Below are positions 53,246 to 62,468 of a DNA stretch of 64,000 bases, piece by piece. The DNA comes from JADGQM01 sp033812955 (GTDB lineage Bacteria > Desulfobacterota > Syntrophobacteria > Syntrophobacterales > Syntrophobacteraceae). The stretch spans positions 1 to 64,000 of the forward strand of contig JAPXSS010000002.1 of assembly GCA_033812955.1 (NCBI GenBank), written 5' to 3'. The position numbers were made by a program, and so were the translations under genes. Position 1 is the first letter of the stretch; each line of letters begins with the position of its first letter. Below the pieces are notes generated by a model, which searched no databases, was not told where the DNA came from, and saw only the letters and a list, made by a program, of their open reading frames with translations.

Positions 53246-54474
53246 TGAGTTCCAAACCAACCCTGGATGACCTGATCGGCGTTGAACACACGCGCTTGGG
53301 TTTTTTCAAGGAATTGCAGCAGAAAATTGCCGAGCTCGAGGTCTCCAATATTGAACTGGCGCGTCGGCAGCGTCAGATCCAGGCTATTCTGGATGGCATT
53401 TCCGATGTCATGGTGGTTCTATCCCTCGATTTTCAGATCATCTCGGTCAACCAGGAGTTCATCAGGGTGTTTGGCATCGAGGTTCCCGAGGGACGGTCAT
53501 GCCATGAAATCTTTCGCAATGCATCTCATCCCTGTTTCCCCTGCCCGGTCATCACGGCGCGAGACGACAATCAAATCTGCCGCCATCTGGCGATCTACTC
53601 GATAGCCGGGAAGAACCGGCATTTCGAAATCACCGCCTCGCCATTGCCCAATCCGGAAGGTAAGCCCAGCCAGATTCTTCTCCTGATGCGCGACGTTACC
53701 CTCGAAAAAGAGCTGCAAGCGAGATATTACCAGGCACAGCAAATGGCCACTATTGGCTTGCTGGCAGCGGGGGTGGCACATGAAATCAACAACCCCCTGA
53801 CCGCAATATCGGGTTTTGCCGAAGGGCTGAAGCGTCGTTTGCCAAGGCTCGAGAAACAGATCGATGATGAATTGATGGATGACCTCAGTGAATACCTGGG
53901 CATCATTCTCAAAGAGTGCCGGCGCTGTCAGGAAATCGTCCAAAACCTCCTGACCTTTGGCCGCCAGAGCAGTTTTGAAGCCAGTTCCGTGAACCTCAAT
54001 GGGCTGGTCAAAGACACCCTGAAGTTGCTCCATAATAAACTGAAGCACCGGCGTAAAGATTTTGTGCGACTTGACCTGGATGAATCGCTGCCCCTGATTT
54101 CGGGAGATGAATCGCAGCTGAAGCAGGTCGTGCTCAACCTCCTCTTCAATGCCTTCGATGCCTCGGCTGAGAAAGGGGTTATCATTTTGCGGACCTTCGA
54201 GGAAAGCGGAGAGTGGGTGATCCTCTCTGTCGAGGACAGTGGTTGCGGCATTCCCCGCGAACACCTGGACAAAGTATTCGAACCGTTCTTCACCACCAAG
54301 TCGGTGGGAAAAGGAGTCGGGATCGGGCTGTCGACTTGCTACAATATTATCAGTAGACATGGAGGTGAGATCCATGTTGAAAGTCACCTCGGCAGGGGAT
54401 CCACGTTCGCGGTGAAATTGCCTCGGGAGAAGCATGATGTTGATATTCAATCCGATTCGGATACTTGTTGTTGA
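53245..54474 (+). CDS. Sensor histidine kinase with PAS domain
   Basis: A 409-residue soluble kinase. Coiled-coil-like start (ELQQKIAELEVSNIELARRQ), PAS domain at about 45-160 (ILDGISDVMVVLSLDFQIIS), HisKA with GVAHEINNPLTAIS (His 179), and ATPase with NLLFNAFDAS, EDSGCGIPREH and GKGVGIGLS. Cysteines in the PAS part (CHEIFRNASHPCFPCP) resemble a pattern of four Cys that could bind a metal or cluster. Start overlaps the dehydrogenase stop by one base, end overlaps the regulator by 41 bases, so all three are one transcript. Confidence 0.93.
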   Translation: MSSKPTLDDLIGVEHTRLGFFKELQQKIAELEVSNIELARRQRQIQAILDGISDVMVVLSLDFQIISVNQEFIRVFGIEVPEGRSCHEIFRNASHPCFPCPVITARDDNQICRHLAIYSIAGKNRHFEITASPLPNPEGKPSQILLLMRDVTLEKELQARYYQAQQMATIGLLAAGVAHEINNPLTAISGFAEGLKRRLPRLEKQIDDELMDDLSEYLGIILKECRRCQEIVQNLLTFGRQSSFEASSVNLNGLVKDTLKLLHNKLKHRRKDFVRLDLDESLPLISGDESQLKQVVLNLLFNAFDASAEKGVIILRTFEESGEWVILSVEDSGCGIPREHLDKVFEPFFTTKSVGKGVGIGLSTCYNIISRHGGEIHVESHLGRGSTFAVKLPREKHDVDIQSDSDTCC

Positions 54475-55783
54475 TGACGAGGAATCGATCCGTCGATTGC
54501 TCGAAAAGGAACTCAGCAGCATCCGGCGAAGTGTCCGCACGGCCGACAGTGCCAGGCAGGCCTTCGAATGCCTCGAACAGCACCAATTTGAGGTCATCCT
54601 GCTGGATATTCGTTTGCCGGACGGGGACGGCATCGAATTGCTGGAAAGATTGAAGCAGACGGTTCCCGATGTGGAAGTCGTCCTGATCACGGGCTTTGGC
54701 AATGTCGATAACGCCGTCGAGGCGATGAAGCTGGGTGCCTATGACTACATCACCAAACCCTTCAGCCTGGACCGTGTGGAATTGGTGGTTGAAAAAGCCT
54801 ATCAGCGCGTCTGCCTGCAGCGGCAGAATCGCCTGCTGCGTCATACCCAGACCTGCCTCCCGGCACCTCAATTTGTTGGTCGCTCGCCTTGTGTCGAGCA
54901 GATCCATTATCTCATTGAAAAAGTGGCGCCGACCAATGTCCCGGTCCTGATCACCGGTGAAAGTGGGGCGGGAAAGGATGTCGTGGCCAGTGCCGTTCAC
55001 CTCCGGAGCCAGCGAGCTCAGCAACCGTTGGTCATCAAGAACTGTGGTGCCCTGCAGAAAGAGTTGATGCGCAGCGAGCTTTTCGGTTACTGCAAAGGTG
55101 CTTTTACGGGTGCGAACGAAGCCCATGAGGGGCTCATCTCCCTGGCTCATGAGGGCACTCTCTTCCTGGATGAAATCGGCGAGCTGCCCATCGAGGTGCA
55201 GGCCGCACTCCTTCGGGTACTCGAAACCCAGACTTATCGGCGGGTTGGAGACAAATACGAACGGCAGGTGGACGTTCGCTTCCTCTTTGCCACCAACCGC
55301 AACCTGGTGGAAGAAGCCCGTGTGGGTAATTTCCATGAAGCCCTCTACCATCGGCTCAATGTCTTTCAGATTCACATTCCGGCATTACGGGAGCGCGAGG
55401 AGGATATCCCGCTGCTGGTGGAGTACTTTCTGGGGCTTCTCGGCGGTGGCTCTTCCCCTTGCCGGGTTTCCAAAGGTGTTATGCAGTGCCTGATGAACTA
55501 TAGCTGGCCCGGCAATGTGCGAGAGCTTCGCAATGTGATTGAACGTGGGATCATCCTGGCCGAAAACGGAATTATTACTGAGGCTGCATTGCCTCGGGAG
55601 CTGACCCGGCGAACAGATCCGCAGGCCATGGATACCCCTCTCGTACCGTTGAGCGAAATTGAACGACATCACATTCGACGGGTCATGGAGACCGTGGCCG
55701 GGAACCGTTCACAGGCTGCCAGAATCCTTGGTATCGGCCGCAAAACTCTGTATCGCAAGCTGAAGGAATATGAGCTCGAATGA
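54434..55783 (+). CDS. NtrC-family sigma-54-dependent response regulator
   Basis: A 449-residue regulator. Receiver domain with VVDDEES and Asp 58 (ILLDIRLPDGDG), AAA+ with GESGAGKD, the sigma-54 loop KGAFTGANEA and LFLDEIGELP, and a Fis-type HTH (RSQAARILGIGRKTLYRKL). It begins inside the kinase gene, ensuring coupled translation with its partner. Target is likely sigma-54 promoters of the neighbouring alcohol or aldehyde genes; no -24/-12 site was found in the flanks by eye. Confidence 0.94.
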   Translation: MMLIFNPIRILVVDDEESIRRLLEKELSSIRRSVRTADSARQAFECLEQHQFEVILLDIRLPDGDGIELLERLKQTVPDVEVVLITGFGNVDNAVEAMKLGAYDYITKPFSLDRVELVVEKAYQRVCLQRQNRLLRHTQTCLPAPQFVGRSPCVEQIHYLIEKVAPTNVPVLITGESGAGKDVVASAVHLRSQRAQQPLVIKNCGALQKELMRSELFGYCKGAFTGANEAHEGLISLAHEGTLFLDEIGELPIEVQAALLRVLETQTYRRVGDKYERQVDVRFLFATNRNLVEEARVGNFHEALYHRLNVFQIHIPALREREEDIPLLVEYFLGLLGGGSSPCRVSKGVMQCLMNYSWPGNVRELRNVIERGIILAENGIITEAALPRELTRRTDPQAMDTPLVPLSEIERHHIRRVMETVAGNRSQAARILGIGRKTLYRKLKEYELE

Positions 55784-56211
55784 ACGCGCACCCATTATGT
55801 GATAGCTGGCATAGTGGCTTAATATGACACAGCGTGAACCAAAACAAGGGTCATCCCGACACAGTATAACCAATGGATTTGACAAGGATATGCTCACACA
55901 CCGGTTGTTTTCTCGAAGCAAGCCTTGAATCCTCCCGCTTCCCCGGCCCCACGCCTCATCTGCGTCAGCGACCATTGAACTATATATCCATATGAATATA
56001 TTAGAATAATTGTCTATGTCATAAGCCTTGTAAGAGGACCCTTAACGCGAACGATGGTCCCGGTCAACGATTTTACGCCTTCCCTCCAGGCGGGATTGGA
56101 GAGGAAGAGTTCGATCTACCGGAAATGGCGGAAGACACTCCCGACCCGACAGGAAAAGCTGACAGGATGGGAAGAGGGTGCGGGTTTTCTGAAAACAGAC
56201 AGAAGGATAGG
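55784..56211. other. Intergenic region upstream of aldehyde oxidoreductase remnant
   Basis: About 430 bases. The stretch 55976-56030 is AT-rich and may hold a promoter for the following gene. No gene or RNA is supported. Confidence 0.5.
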
Positions 56212-57898
56212 ATGATGGATAAGCTTTTAAGAATTGATATGGGCGCGGCAGGCGGCATCAAGGCCAGGGAAGAGCCCCTTGGTGAATACACCGGCATGGG
56301 AGGCCGGGCGCTGACTTCGACTATCGTGGGCAAAGAAGTGCCTCCGCTCTGCCATCCTCTGGGGGCAGAAAACAAACTCGTGATCGCGCCGGGAATGCTG
56401 AGCGGGACCGCGGCAGCCATGTCCGGCCGGCTTTCGATAGGGTGTAAGAGCCCTCTGACGGGTGGCATCAAAGAGGCTAACTCCGGTGGGCAGGCGGCTC
56501 AGGTCCTGGCGAGACTGGGTTATGCGGCCATCGTTCTCGAAGGCGTTCCCAAGGGTGACGATCTCTATAAGATTCTTATCAACAAGGACGGCGTTACGAT
56601 AACGGTCGATAACAGCCTGAAGATGTTACTGAATTACGATCTTGTTGCCAAGCTGACGGCAGAGTATGGGGATAAGATCACCTGCATTTCGATTGGAACC
56701 GCAGGAGAGATGAAGATGTGTGCGTCCTCGATTGCCATCACCGACATGGAACTTCGACCTACACGGCATGCAGGACGTGGTGGAGTGGGGGCGGTCATGG
56801 GTGCCAAGGGTGTGAAGGTGATCGTTCTTGACGATACCGGAATGAAAATGCGCGCTCCCAAGGATCCTGAAAAATTCAAGGAGGCCAACAAGAAGTTCGT
56901 AGACGGTCTTCGCAATCACCCGGTTACCGGCCAGGGCCTGCCCGCCTATGGCACCAATGCTTTGACCAACATCCTCAATGAAGCGGGTGGCTACCCCACC
57001 TACAATTTCAAGGATGGCCGCTTTGTTGATGCTCACAAGATTAGCGGGGAGACCCAGGCCGACACTGAGAATGCACGGGGCGGGAAGGGCGCCGCAACGC
57101 ATGGATGCCATCGGGGGTGTGTCATTCGCTGCTCCGGTACCTATTACGACAAGGATGGGAAGTACCTGACCAAGCAACCCGAGTACGAAACGATATGGTC
57201 GCACGGTGGGAACTGTGGGATTTGTGATCTGGATGCCATTGCCAAGATGGACTTCATGGATGACAACTATGGGCTCGATACCATCGAAATGGGAGTCACC
57301 ATAGGCGTAGCCATGGAAGCCGGATTGATCAAGTTTTGGTGATTCCGAAGGAGCCATCAGACTGCTTGATGAAGTGGGCAATGGTACCCCTCTGGGCCGA
57401 ATTCTGGGTTCCGGCGCGGGTACAACCGGTAAGGTGTTTGGAGTTGATCGGGTGCCTGTGGTTAAGAATCAGGCGCTGCCAGCCTACGATCCGCGGGCTA
57501 CTGCATCGCCACCAATATCCTGAAGGTTGGTGGGTTTATTGATCCTCTGAAGCCTGAAGGCCAGATCGAGCTGTCGCGCAATCTGCAGGTGGCAACCGCG
57601 GCGGTTGATGCAACCGGTATGTGCCTCTTCACTGCCTTTGCCGTTCTGGACCAGCCCGAAACCTTCCAGGCGCTGATCGACATGATCAACGCGTTCTATG
57701 GTCTGAACCTCACAAGCGACGACGTGGTGGCACTGGGCAAACAGATCCTCAAGACGGAAAGAGATTTCAATGCCCGCGCCGGTTTTACGGCTCAGCATGA
57801 CCGACTGCCGAGGTTCTTCAAGACGGAGCCGGTTGGGCATCATAATATCACCTTACCAGGTGAAAGATGAGGAACTCGACCAGGTGTTCAGCTGGTAA
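56212..57898 (+). pseudogene. aor: Aldehyde:ferredoxin oxidoreductase, broken by frameshifts and a deletion
   Basis: From ATG 56212 (AAGGATAGG) it reads as tungsten aldehyde:ferredoxin oxidoreductase: YTGMGGRALTSTIV, GMLSGTAAAMSGRLSIGCKSPLTG, RHAGRGGVGAVMG, GCHRGCVIRC and HGGNCGICDLDA for the cluster and pterin. An extra T in AAGTTTTGG (57334-57337) ends the frame at TGA. In the next frame it continues GDSEGAIRLLDEVGNGTPLG to PAYDPR, then jumps near 57496 to GYCIATNILKVGGFIDPL, with about 20 codons missing. A third shift near 57853 restores QVKDEELDQVFSW and the natural stop. The product would be about 600 residues if intact. Confidence 0.85.
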
Positions 57899-57934
57899 CC
57901 GGTCGTGGTGTGAATGATCACCCTGTTCTGCCTT

Positions 57935-57965
57935 CTCGGATGAACTCTGCCGGAGTTCATCCGAG
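57935..57965. repeat. 13-bp perfect inverted repeat after aor remnant
   Basis: CTCGGATGAACTC and GAGTTCATCCGAG flank a 5-base loop, 36 bases after the aor stop. There is no T-tract, so it may be a weak terminator or a copy of an intergenic palindrome. The rest of 57899-58334 holds no gene. Confidence 0.55.
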
Positions 57966-58184
57966 AATCGCTTCGCTCGGTCGACAACGCTTTCCTTCCT
58001 CCTGTCGGGGTTGATGACCCCCACCAGCTACACAAGTAATGACGCCGACATTCCGCCAGCGACCCGTTCGTGGTCGACGGCAGCAAGAGTCCTTCCTTAC
58101 CGGTTGCCTGCCGAGGCACTGCCGTCGTATCAGGGCAGTTCCCTGAGTGCGGGGCAAACCTCATGGGACAGCTGAGGTTTTGGG

Positions 58185-58214
58185 TTGACGTGCCAGGAAA
58201 CGGAAAAGTATATA
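58185..58214 (+). promoter_or_regulatory. Promoter of the radical SAM/rng operon
   Basis: TTGACG, 18-base spacer, TATATA. It lies about 120 bases before the radical SAM gene and is the only good promoter-like pair in this gap. Confidence 0.5.
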
Positions 58215-58334
58215 TCCATCTCTAGGGTTTTGTGCATTCTGCGTGAAAAACTGTCACGCTTATTGGGGATTTTCCAAGATTACCGCGAGCGAATGGTTCT
58301 GTTCCGGCCTACTGCACTGATCCTATGATTTCGC

Positions 58335-60902
58335 ATGGATGGTATCGACTTGGTCGCGAGGATCATGGAAAGATATCTGGCACGAGTTGAGAAGCCCGGC
58401 CGCTACCTGGCTAATGAGATCAATGCTTTTCACAAGAGCTTCGAGAAGGCTCGGGTGCGGTTTGCTCTGGCCTTTCCTGATGTTTATGAAGTTGGGATGA
58501 GCCACCTCGGATTGAAGTTGCTCTATGAGTTCCTGAATCGGAGCGAGGAGGTAATGGCGGATCGCGTCTATGCTCCTTGGATTGATCTGGAACATAACCT
58601 CAGAGCTGAGGGGGAGCCGCTCAGAGCGCTCGAGAGCAACCGGGCTCTCAGCGATTTCGATTTCGTGGGTTTCAGTCTTCAATACGAGCTGAGCTATTCC
58701 AATATCCTGACGATGCTTGACCTGGGGGGAGTTCCACTCCTCGCGGAGGCACGCACGGTTCATGACCCATGGGTGATTGGGGGAGGGCCCTGTGTGTTCA
58801 ACCCGGAACCGCTCGCCGAATACTTTGATTTTTTTGTTCTGGGCGAAGCCGAGGAGATGCTGGTCGAACTGATCGCGGTTTTCCGAGACTGGCAATCACG
58901 CAAGGGGAGGCGGCAAGCTTTTCTGGAGGAAGTAAGGACGATAGCGGGAGTTTATGTGCCGGCTTTTTTCACCGTTTCTTACCGATCTGACGGCACGGTT
59001 GCCGCGACCAGGCCACGCTATCCTGACCATGCTCAGATCACCAGGCGCCTGGTGCCCGATCTGGACAAAGGGTCGCCCATTCCTGAAAAACCGCTCGTCC
59101 CCATGCTGGAGATTGTGCACAATCGTCTGGGTCTTGAAATTGCTCGAGGCTGCACCAGGGGCTGCCGCTTCTGCCAAGCTGGCTTCATCTATCGGCCGGT
59201 GCGGGAGCGCGATCCGCAGGTGGTTTTGGAGCGGGCGGTGGCGGCTTTGCGGAACAGCGGCTTTGAGGAACTCTCACTCCTGTCGTTGAGTACCGGTGAC
59301 TACTGCCAGGTGCAAGCACTCCTTGCGGCGCTGATGGATCGGTTCTTACCCGACAGGATCGCGGTCTCGCTCCCATCCATGAGGGTGGGGACGCTCACCC
59401 CTGAGCTCATGGCGCTGGTTCGGCAGGTCCGCAAGACCGGTTTCACGCTTGCTCCCGAAGCGGGTAGCGAGCGGCTGCGGCAGGTGATCAACAAGAATAT
59501 CCGGGACGAGGATCTGGTGGCAACGGCGGAGCATGCCTTCCGGCTCGGGTGGCGTCTTCTCAAGCTCTACTTCATGGTTGGACTTCCCGGTGAAACCTCG
59601 GCTGATCGGGACGCTCTGGTGAGGCTGGGCCTGGAGGTTTGGAAGTTGGCCAAACCGACGCGGTCTTCGGTCAATGTCTCAATTTCCACCTTTGTGCCCA
59701 AGCCGCAGACGCCGTTTCAGTGGAGTGCCCAGCTGCCTGAGGATACTGTGCGGGAATGCCTCGACGAGCTGAAAAGCCGCCTCAGGCGGCCCGGCCTGAG
59801 GATGAAATGGCACGACCCCGGTCACAGTCATCTTGAGGCGGTTTTTGCTCGGGGAGATCGTCGCCTGGGGCGGGTTCTAAGGCGTGCCTGGGAACTGGGG
59901 GCGCGTTTCGATGGCTGGTCGGAGCTCTTTCGGGCCGATCTGTGGCGGCAGGCATTTGCTGAGACGGGCCTGCCCGCGGACTTTTATGCAACACGGGAAC
60001 GATCTTTGGATGAGCTGCTTCCCTGGGACCATCTGTCGCCCGGAGTGTCCAAGGATTTTCTGAAGGATGAGTTTCGGCGCGCCCTGCGGGGTGAGTTCAC
60101 CGAAGACTGCCGCTTCGGGCGATGCCTGCAGTGCGGCGTCTGTGATTATGAAAATGTTCGTCCTCAGCTCTATCCCCAGCTCGATCACCCCCTGCGTGTC
60201 GAGGCGCAGGCACTTCCGACCGGGGAAGAGGTTTGTCATCTGTATTGGTTCCGGTACCGAAAGACCGGCCCCGGGCGTTTTTTCGGACAATTGGAGGTGG
60301 CGCAGAGCTTCAGCCGGGCGGTCCGGAGGGCAGGGCTCCCCGCAGTCTACACCCGTGGTTTCCACCCTCATATCAAGCTCTCTTTTGTCGAGGCGCTGCC
60401 TCTGGGGCTGGAGAGCTTGATTGAAGAAGGATATCTGAATCTATCTCGGAAGCTCGAAGCGGAGGATGTGCAGCTCCCCTTGAATGCCCAATTGCCGCCA
60501 GGCTTGGAAATTGACGCTCTGATTCGGGTGGAAAGGCCGTTTCCGCGGGCTTCTCTGCGACGCATGACCTATGCGGTGATGGGCCTCAGTTCGTGGCAGG
60601 TGCGTCGGATTGTGCCATCGTGGCGGAAACGGGCGATGGTGATGCTGCATAAGAAGACCAAGAAAGGGGAAGCCATGGCGCCGTTGGGCGAAATCCTGCT
60701 CGACGTGCGCCGGGTGGATGAGTCCTCCCTGGAACTGGACGTCTGTGAAGGATCGGAGATGAGCTTCAGGCCAATGGCGATCCTGCAGGTTCTCTTGGAG
60801 GACCCTCCTGAGGCTCTTCCGGATTGCCGAATCTGCAAAATAGCAGCGGTGCCCTTCACCCGGCGGGAGGAAGAAGGATATGTCCTCAGAGCTAATCATT
60901 AA
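58335..60902 (+). CDS. Radical SAM protein (TIGR03960) fused to DUF2344
   Basis: An 855-residue fusion. Residues about 35-190 form a B12-binding-like domain (FAFPDVYEVGMSHLG-like start, VIGGGPCVFNPEPLAEYFD). The radical SAM core has CTRGCRFC near 273 followed by QAGFIYRPVRERDP. Near 595 CRFGRCLQCGVCD adds a Cys cluster. The last 230 residues are DUF2344 (FFGQLEVAQSFSRAVRRAG, YTRGFHPHIKLSF). Two proteins of this kind precede RNase E/G in many deltaproteobacteria and firmicutes; here they are one. A role in RNA or ribosome modification is assumed from this linkage. The stop overlaps the RNase gene by 23 bases. Confidence 0.93.
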   Translation: MDGIDLVARIMERYLARVEKPGRYLANEINAFHKSFEKARVRFALAFPDVYEVGMSHLGLKLLYEFLNRSEEVMADRVYAPWIDLEHNLRAEGEPLRALESNRALSDFDFVGFSLQYELSYSNILTMLDLGGVPLLAEARTVHDPWVIGGGPCVFNPEPLAEYFDFFVLGEAEEMLVELIAVFRDWQSRKGRRQAFLEEVRTIAGVYVPAFFTVSYRSDGTVAATRPRYPDHAQITRRLVPDLDKGSPIPEKPLVPMLEIVHNRLGLEIARGCTRGCRFCQAGFIYRPVRERDPQVVLERAVAALRNSGFEELSLLSLSTGDYCQVQALLAALMDRFLPDRIAVSLPSMRVGTLTPELMALVRQVRKTGFTLAPEAGSERLRQVINKNIRDEDLVATAEHAFRLGWRLLKLYFMVGLPGETSADRDALVRLGLEVWKLAKPTRSSVNVSISTFVPKPQTPFQWSAQLPEDTVRECLDELKSRLRRPGLRMKWHDPGHSHLEAVFARGDRRLGRVLRRAWELGARFDGWSELFRADLWRQAFAETGLPADFYATRERSLDELLPWDHLSPGVSKDFLKDEFRRALRGEFTEDCRFGRCLQCGVCDYENVRPQLYPQLDHPLRVEAQALPTGEEVCHLYWFRYRKTGPGRFFGQLEVAQSFSRAVRRAGLPAVYTRGFHPHIKLSFVEALPLGLESLIEEGYLNLSRKLEAEDVQLPLNAQLPPGLEIDALIRVERPFPRASLRRMTYAVMGLSSWQVRRIVPSWRKRAMVMLHKKTKKGEAMAPLGEILLDVRRVDESSLELDVCEGSEMSFRPMAILQVLLEDPPEALPDCRICKIAAVPFTRREEEGYVLRANH

Positions 60903-62445
60903 CGCTGATTTCTACGAAACACGGGTTGCCCTGGTTGAAAACGGCCAGGTCGCGGAGTTCTATGTCGAACGGACTTCCGATCGCGGGATCGGCGGCAACA
61001 TCTACAAGGGCAGGGTGGTGCGGGTATTGCCGGGAATGCAGGCTGCGTTCGTGGATATCAACCTGGAAAAGGCGGCGTTCCTGTATGTGAGCGATGTCCA
61101 GCATCCCGTTACGGACCTCGAACAGCTGCTCCTGAACTCGTGTGACATCGGTTGCCAGGAAGAGAAGACCGACGACAGCGGCGAGTCTGCCGCGGAAGAG
61201 CCCGGGACGATTGAGGAGCTGCCGTCCGGCTACAGTGATGTGCCAATTCAGGATCGCCTTCAGGAGGGTCAGGAAATCCTTGTTCAGGTGGCCAAGGAAC
61301 CCATTGGGCACAAGGGTGCTCGGATTACCACCCATATTACGCTGCCGGGACGACTCCTGGTGCTCATGCCCACCATGGACCACGTTGGGGTCTCCAGAAG
61401 AATTGAGCACGAGAAGGAACGTCGACGCCTCCGTGACCTCATGTGCCTGCTGAAACCACCCATGTGCGGCTTCATTGTCCGCACTGCCGCCGAAGGCGTG
61501 GAACCGGAAAAGCTCGAGGCCGAGGTGAACTTTCTGCTCAAGCTCTGGCAGAGCATCCAGCGACGCGCCGAGCATGCCTCGGCTATCTCCCTGGTCTACC
61601 AGGAGCTCGACATCATTCTCCGTGCGGTTCGGGATCTCTTAACCAAAGAGGTTGACCGGTTGGTGATTGACTCACCGAGCGAGTACCGCAAGGTGCTCAA
61701 TTTCATGGAAACCTTCCTGCCCTCTCTGCAGACGGCAGTGGAGCTCTATGACGGAGAGGAACCCATTTTTGACGCCTACGGTATCGAGATGGAAATCCAG
61801 CGGGCTCTCAGCAAGAAAATATGGCTGAAGTCGGGCGGTTACATCGTTATCGAAGCGACTGAAGCACTGACCGCAGTGGATGTCAACACCGGGCGGTACG
61901 TAGGAAAGCGCAATCTGGAGGAAACGATCCTCAAGACCAACCTCGAAGCGGTAAAGGAGATCGCCTACCAGTTGCGACTCAGGAATATAGGTGGGATCAT
62001 CATCATTGACTTCATCGATATGGAAAAGGAAACCAACCGGGAAAAGGTCTTCAATGCGCTCAAGGAGGCTACCCGGAAGGACAAAAGCAAGACCAACATT
62101 CTCCGGATGTCGGAATTGGGGTTGATCGAAATGACACGCAAGCGGACCAAGGAGAGTATCGGGCGCCTGCTTTGTGAAGACTGCTTCTACTGTGAGGGGG
62201 AGGGGCATCTGAAATCGAAGCGGACGGTCTGCTATGAGATCCTGAGGGAATTGGAACGGGAGCGGAGTGAGCACTTTGGGCGCAACATCCTGGTCATGGT
62301 TCATCCCGATGTGGCCGCCAGATTCTACGACGAAGAGCGGGGACCGCTCGAAAGGGTCGAGGAACGACTGCAAGCAAGAATCATGATCAAGGGGGTGGCG
62401 GGTCTGCACCTGGAACAATACGAGATCACGCCAAGCGACGCCTGA
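60880..62445 (+). CDS. rng: Ribonuclease E/G family endoribonuclease
   Basis: A 521-residue RNase G-type enzyme, without the long C-terminal scaffold of RNase E. N-terminal S1 domain (NIYKGRVVRVLPGMQAAFVD) is interrupted by an acidic insert (about 90-115). The catalytic part has TAVDVNTGRYVG and GGIIIIDFIDME with the metal aspartates, and a Cys cluster CEDCFYCEGEG for the zinc link. It processes rRNA and mRNA. ATG 60880 lies inside the radical SAM gene. In many relatives rplU and rpmA follow; here hemL follows. Confidence 0.95.
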   Translation: MSSELIINADFYETRVALVENGQVAEFYVERTSDRGIGGNIYKGRVVRVLPGMQAAFVDINLEKAAFLYVSDVQHPVTDLEQLLLNSCDIGCQEEKTDDSGESAAEEPGTIEELPSGYSDVPIQDRLQEGQEILVQVAKEPIGHKGARITTHITLPGRLLVLMPTMDHVGVSRRIEHEKERRRLRDLMCLLKPPMCGFIVRTAAEGVEPEKLEAEVNFLLKLWQSIQRRAEHASAISLVYQELDIILRAVRDLLTKEVDRLVIDSPSEYRKVLNFMETFLPSLQTAVELYDGEEPIFDAYGIEMEIQRALSKKIWLKSGGYIVIEATEALTAVDVNTGRYVGKRNLEETILKTNLEAVKEIAYQLRLRNIGGIIIIDFIDMEKETNREKVFNALKEATRKDKSKTNILRMSELGLIEMTRKRTKESIGRLLCEDCFYCEGEGHLKSKRTVCYEILRELERERSEHFGRNILVMVHPDVAARFYDEERGPLERVEERLQARIMIKGVAGLHLEQYEITPSDA

Positions 62446-62468
62446 CCTGAAAAAGGACCTGGAAAACG

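Noticed and set aside
56125..56211. Upstream extension of the aldehyde oxidoreductase frame
   Set aside because: The conserved family start follows ATG 56212 with AAGGATAGG; the extra 29 codons are not similar to the family.
55784..56211. Sigma-54 promoter (GG-N10-GC) before the aor gene
   Set aside because: TGGCATAGTGGC resembles one, but the GG to GC spacing is too short.
57337..57342. UGA ending the first aor segment as another Sec codon
   Set aside because: The conserved sequence continues in a different frame after removing one T, so it is a frameshift rather than recoding.
57853..58164. 103-codon minus-strand frame after aor
   Set aside because: Spans an inverted repeat and the end of the aor remnant; no plausible protein features.
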